DNA of 5,975 nt from DASWRT01 sp036403035 (GTDB lineage: Bacteria > Pseudomonadota > Alphaproteobacteria > ATCC43930 > CGMCC-115725). Each line of letters opens with the position of its first letter. Positions within the stretch are counted from its first letter, which is position 1. Below are positions 5,032 to 5,975 of this stretch, in pieces. The stretch spans positions 1-5,975 of the forward strand of contig DASWRT010000416.1 of NCBI GenBank assembly GCA_036403035.1, read 5' to 3'. Under the pieces are notes generated by a model. The model worked only from the letters and a program-made list of their open reading frames with translations, searched no databases and had not been told where the DNA came from. A program made the translations under genes and the position numbers.

Positions 5032-5975
5032 ATGAAAACGCGCCGATGGACTCCCGTGTTCGCCTCGATCACGGCTCTCGCCACCGCCTTGCCAAGCATT
5101 GGAGCGGCGGCTGCCGACGCTAGTGCTTCGGGTTTCGGCTCTTTCGGTGTCACATATCAGATCCGTGAACTGGGGAGTTTGCCCGGCGACATCGAAAGCA
5201 TTGCGCGCAGCATCAATGACATTGGGGCGGCTGCCGGGTCATCGATCGCGCCGCCGCCAAGCCCTCCCACCCGTACGGGGCCGACGGTGATACCTCGTCC
5301 GGTGATCTTCGAAAGGGAAGGAGGCGTCGCAGAGATTGGCGGCGGCGTCACCGGAGAGGCGTTCGCGATAAATAATCGCGGTCAAGCTGTAGGATACACG
5401 GTCCCCGGCACATCCCTTCAGGCCGTGCACCAGGCCGCTCTCTTCGACCGGGAGAGCGGTGAAGCGATCACGCTGCCTGTGCTGCCCGGCGGGTCAGCCA
5501 GTGAGGCTTTTGGGATCAACGACCGCAAACAGGCCGTCGGATTTTCCAGCAGCTCGGAGGGGCCGCGCGCCACGCTTTGGCAGGACGGCACCGTCGTCAA
5601 TCTCGGCCTCCTTCCAGGGGACGATTCCAGCGGCGCGTGGGCTATCAACAACCGAGGGCATGCAGCCGGTAGCAGTTCGGTCTTCGTCTCCACCAACGGT
5701 TTGGGCACCGTGCTTTCCCATGCGGTGCTGTTCGCAAACGGAACAGTCACACGGCTTCCCGATCGGCCCGGCGCGATCGCCGGCAACACCAACAGCGAAG
5801 CGTTCGGCATCAACGACTTCGACCAAGTGGTCGGAGATGCCGAGGGCAACGTCCTGGACGTGCACGAGACTCACGCGGTGCTTTGGGAACACGGATCCGT
5901 GGTCGATCTCGGAACGCTTCCGGGAGGCGACTTCAGTTCCGCCGCCGCCATCAACAACCTTGGACTGATCGCCGG
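5032..5975 (+). CDS. Secreted HAF-repeat protein (3' partial)
   Basis: The frame is open from 5023 to the right edge. ATG 5032 is preferred to ATG 5023 because AGGGA (5017-5021) is 10 nt upstream of it but only 1 nt from the other. It gives a signal peptide: MKTRRW, a hydrophobic core (PVFASITALATALPSIG), then Ala-rich sites near 25-30. From residue 42 six repeats of about 43-55 residues are visible, each with an Ile-Asn turn: IN at 61, 113, 162, 205, 260 and 307, in the pattern EAFGIN(D/N)xGQxVG. Between them are (H/R)A(V/T)L(W/F)xxG and LGxLPGG. This matches the extracellular HAF repeat family, likely a beta-propeller-like or solenoid surface protein. Function is not known. The first repeat carries a Pro-rich insert (74-90). 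Many relatives end in a sorting tail such as PEP-CTERM; the end is not visible here. Codon use is less GC3-extreme than in the ABC operon. Confidence 0.88.
   Translation, partial: MKTRRWTPVFASITALATALPSIGAAAADASASGFGSFGVTYQIRELGSLPGDIESIARSINDIGAAAGSSIAPPPSPPTRTGPTVIPRPVIFEREGGVAEIGGGVTGEAFAINNRGQAVGYTVPGTSLQAVHQAALFDRESGEAITLPVLPGGSASEAFGINDRKQAVGFSSSSEGPRATLWQDGTVVNLGLLPGDDSSGAWAINNRGHAAGSSSVFVSTNGLGTVLSHAVLFANGTVTRLPDRPGAIAGNTNSEAFGINDFDQVVGDAEGNVLDVHETHAVLWEHGSVVDLGTLPGGDFSSAAAINNLGLIA

Noticed and set aside
4920..5123. 67-codon + frame running into the HAF gene
   Set aside because: It lies out of frame with the signal peptide and repeats, has no family features, and ends within the HAF coding region.
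5418..5892. Minus- and plus-strand open frames over the HAF-repeat gene
   Set aside because: The periodic IN(D/N)xG and LPGG motifs appear only in the frame starting at 5032, which stays open to the window edge.

Overview
The window (5975 bp, + strand) is very GC-rich, with G or C at most third codon positions, densely packed genes, and GTG as well as ATG starts. Together with the gene families this suggests a high-GC proteobacterium, most likely an alphaproteobacterium (Hyphomicrobiales or Rhodospirillales type). That placement is inference from composition and gene families, not from a marker gene. All supported genes lie on the + strand. The long minus-strand open frames mirror GC-rich coding DNA.

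Region 1 (1-3004) is the downstream part of an ABC importer operon: a periplasmic substrate-binding protein cut by the window edge, a membrane permease, an ATPase, and an OsmC-family redox protein. The genes overlap by 4 bp and 35 bp, and OsmC follows after 16 bp, so they are probably cotranscribed. The importer is of the SsuABC/TauABC/NrtABCD type (sulfonate, taurine, nitrate and similar substrates). The sequence does not fix the substrate. A GC-rich stem-loop after osmC (3019-3043) may end or stabilise the transcript.

Region 2 (3005-3655) holds a short RlpA-like double-psi beta-barrel protein with a signal peptide. A 20-bp AT-rich perfect dyad (TTGCCTA-N6-TAGGCAA) lies about 75 bp upstream of it, and a perfect stem-loop follows its stop codon.

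Region 3 (3656-4729) is a single NAD-dependent beta-decarboxylating dehydrogenase of the isocitrate/isopropylmalate family, with no pathway partners in view. Its third codon positions are less extreme than those of the ABC operon, so it may have a different history.

Region 4 (4730-5031) is a 300-bp intergenic stretch. It starts GC-rich with a perfect 9-bp-arm hairpin, then turns into an AT-rich island. It ends in an imperfect 12-bp-arm inverted repeat that would bury the ribosome binding site of the next gene.

Region 5 (5032-end) is a secreted HAF-repeat protein with six repeat units visible, running off the right edge. No mobile element, CRISPR array, tRNA or rRNA was seen. Nothing here amounts to a clearly new system. 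The most interesting points are the palindrome upstream of rlpA, the SD-masking hairpin before the HAF gene, the orphan dehydrogenase with its mixed active-site signature, and the osmC gene attached to the importer operon.
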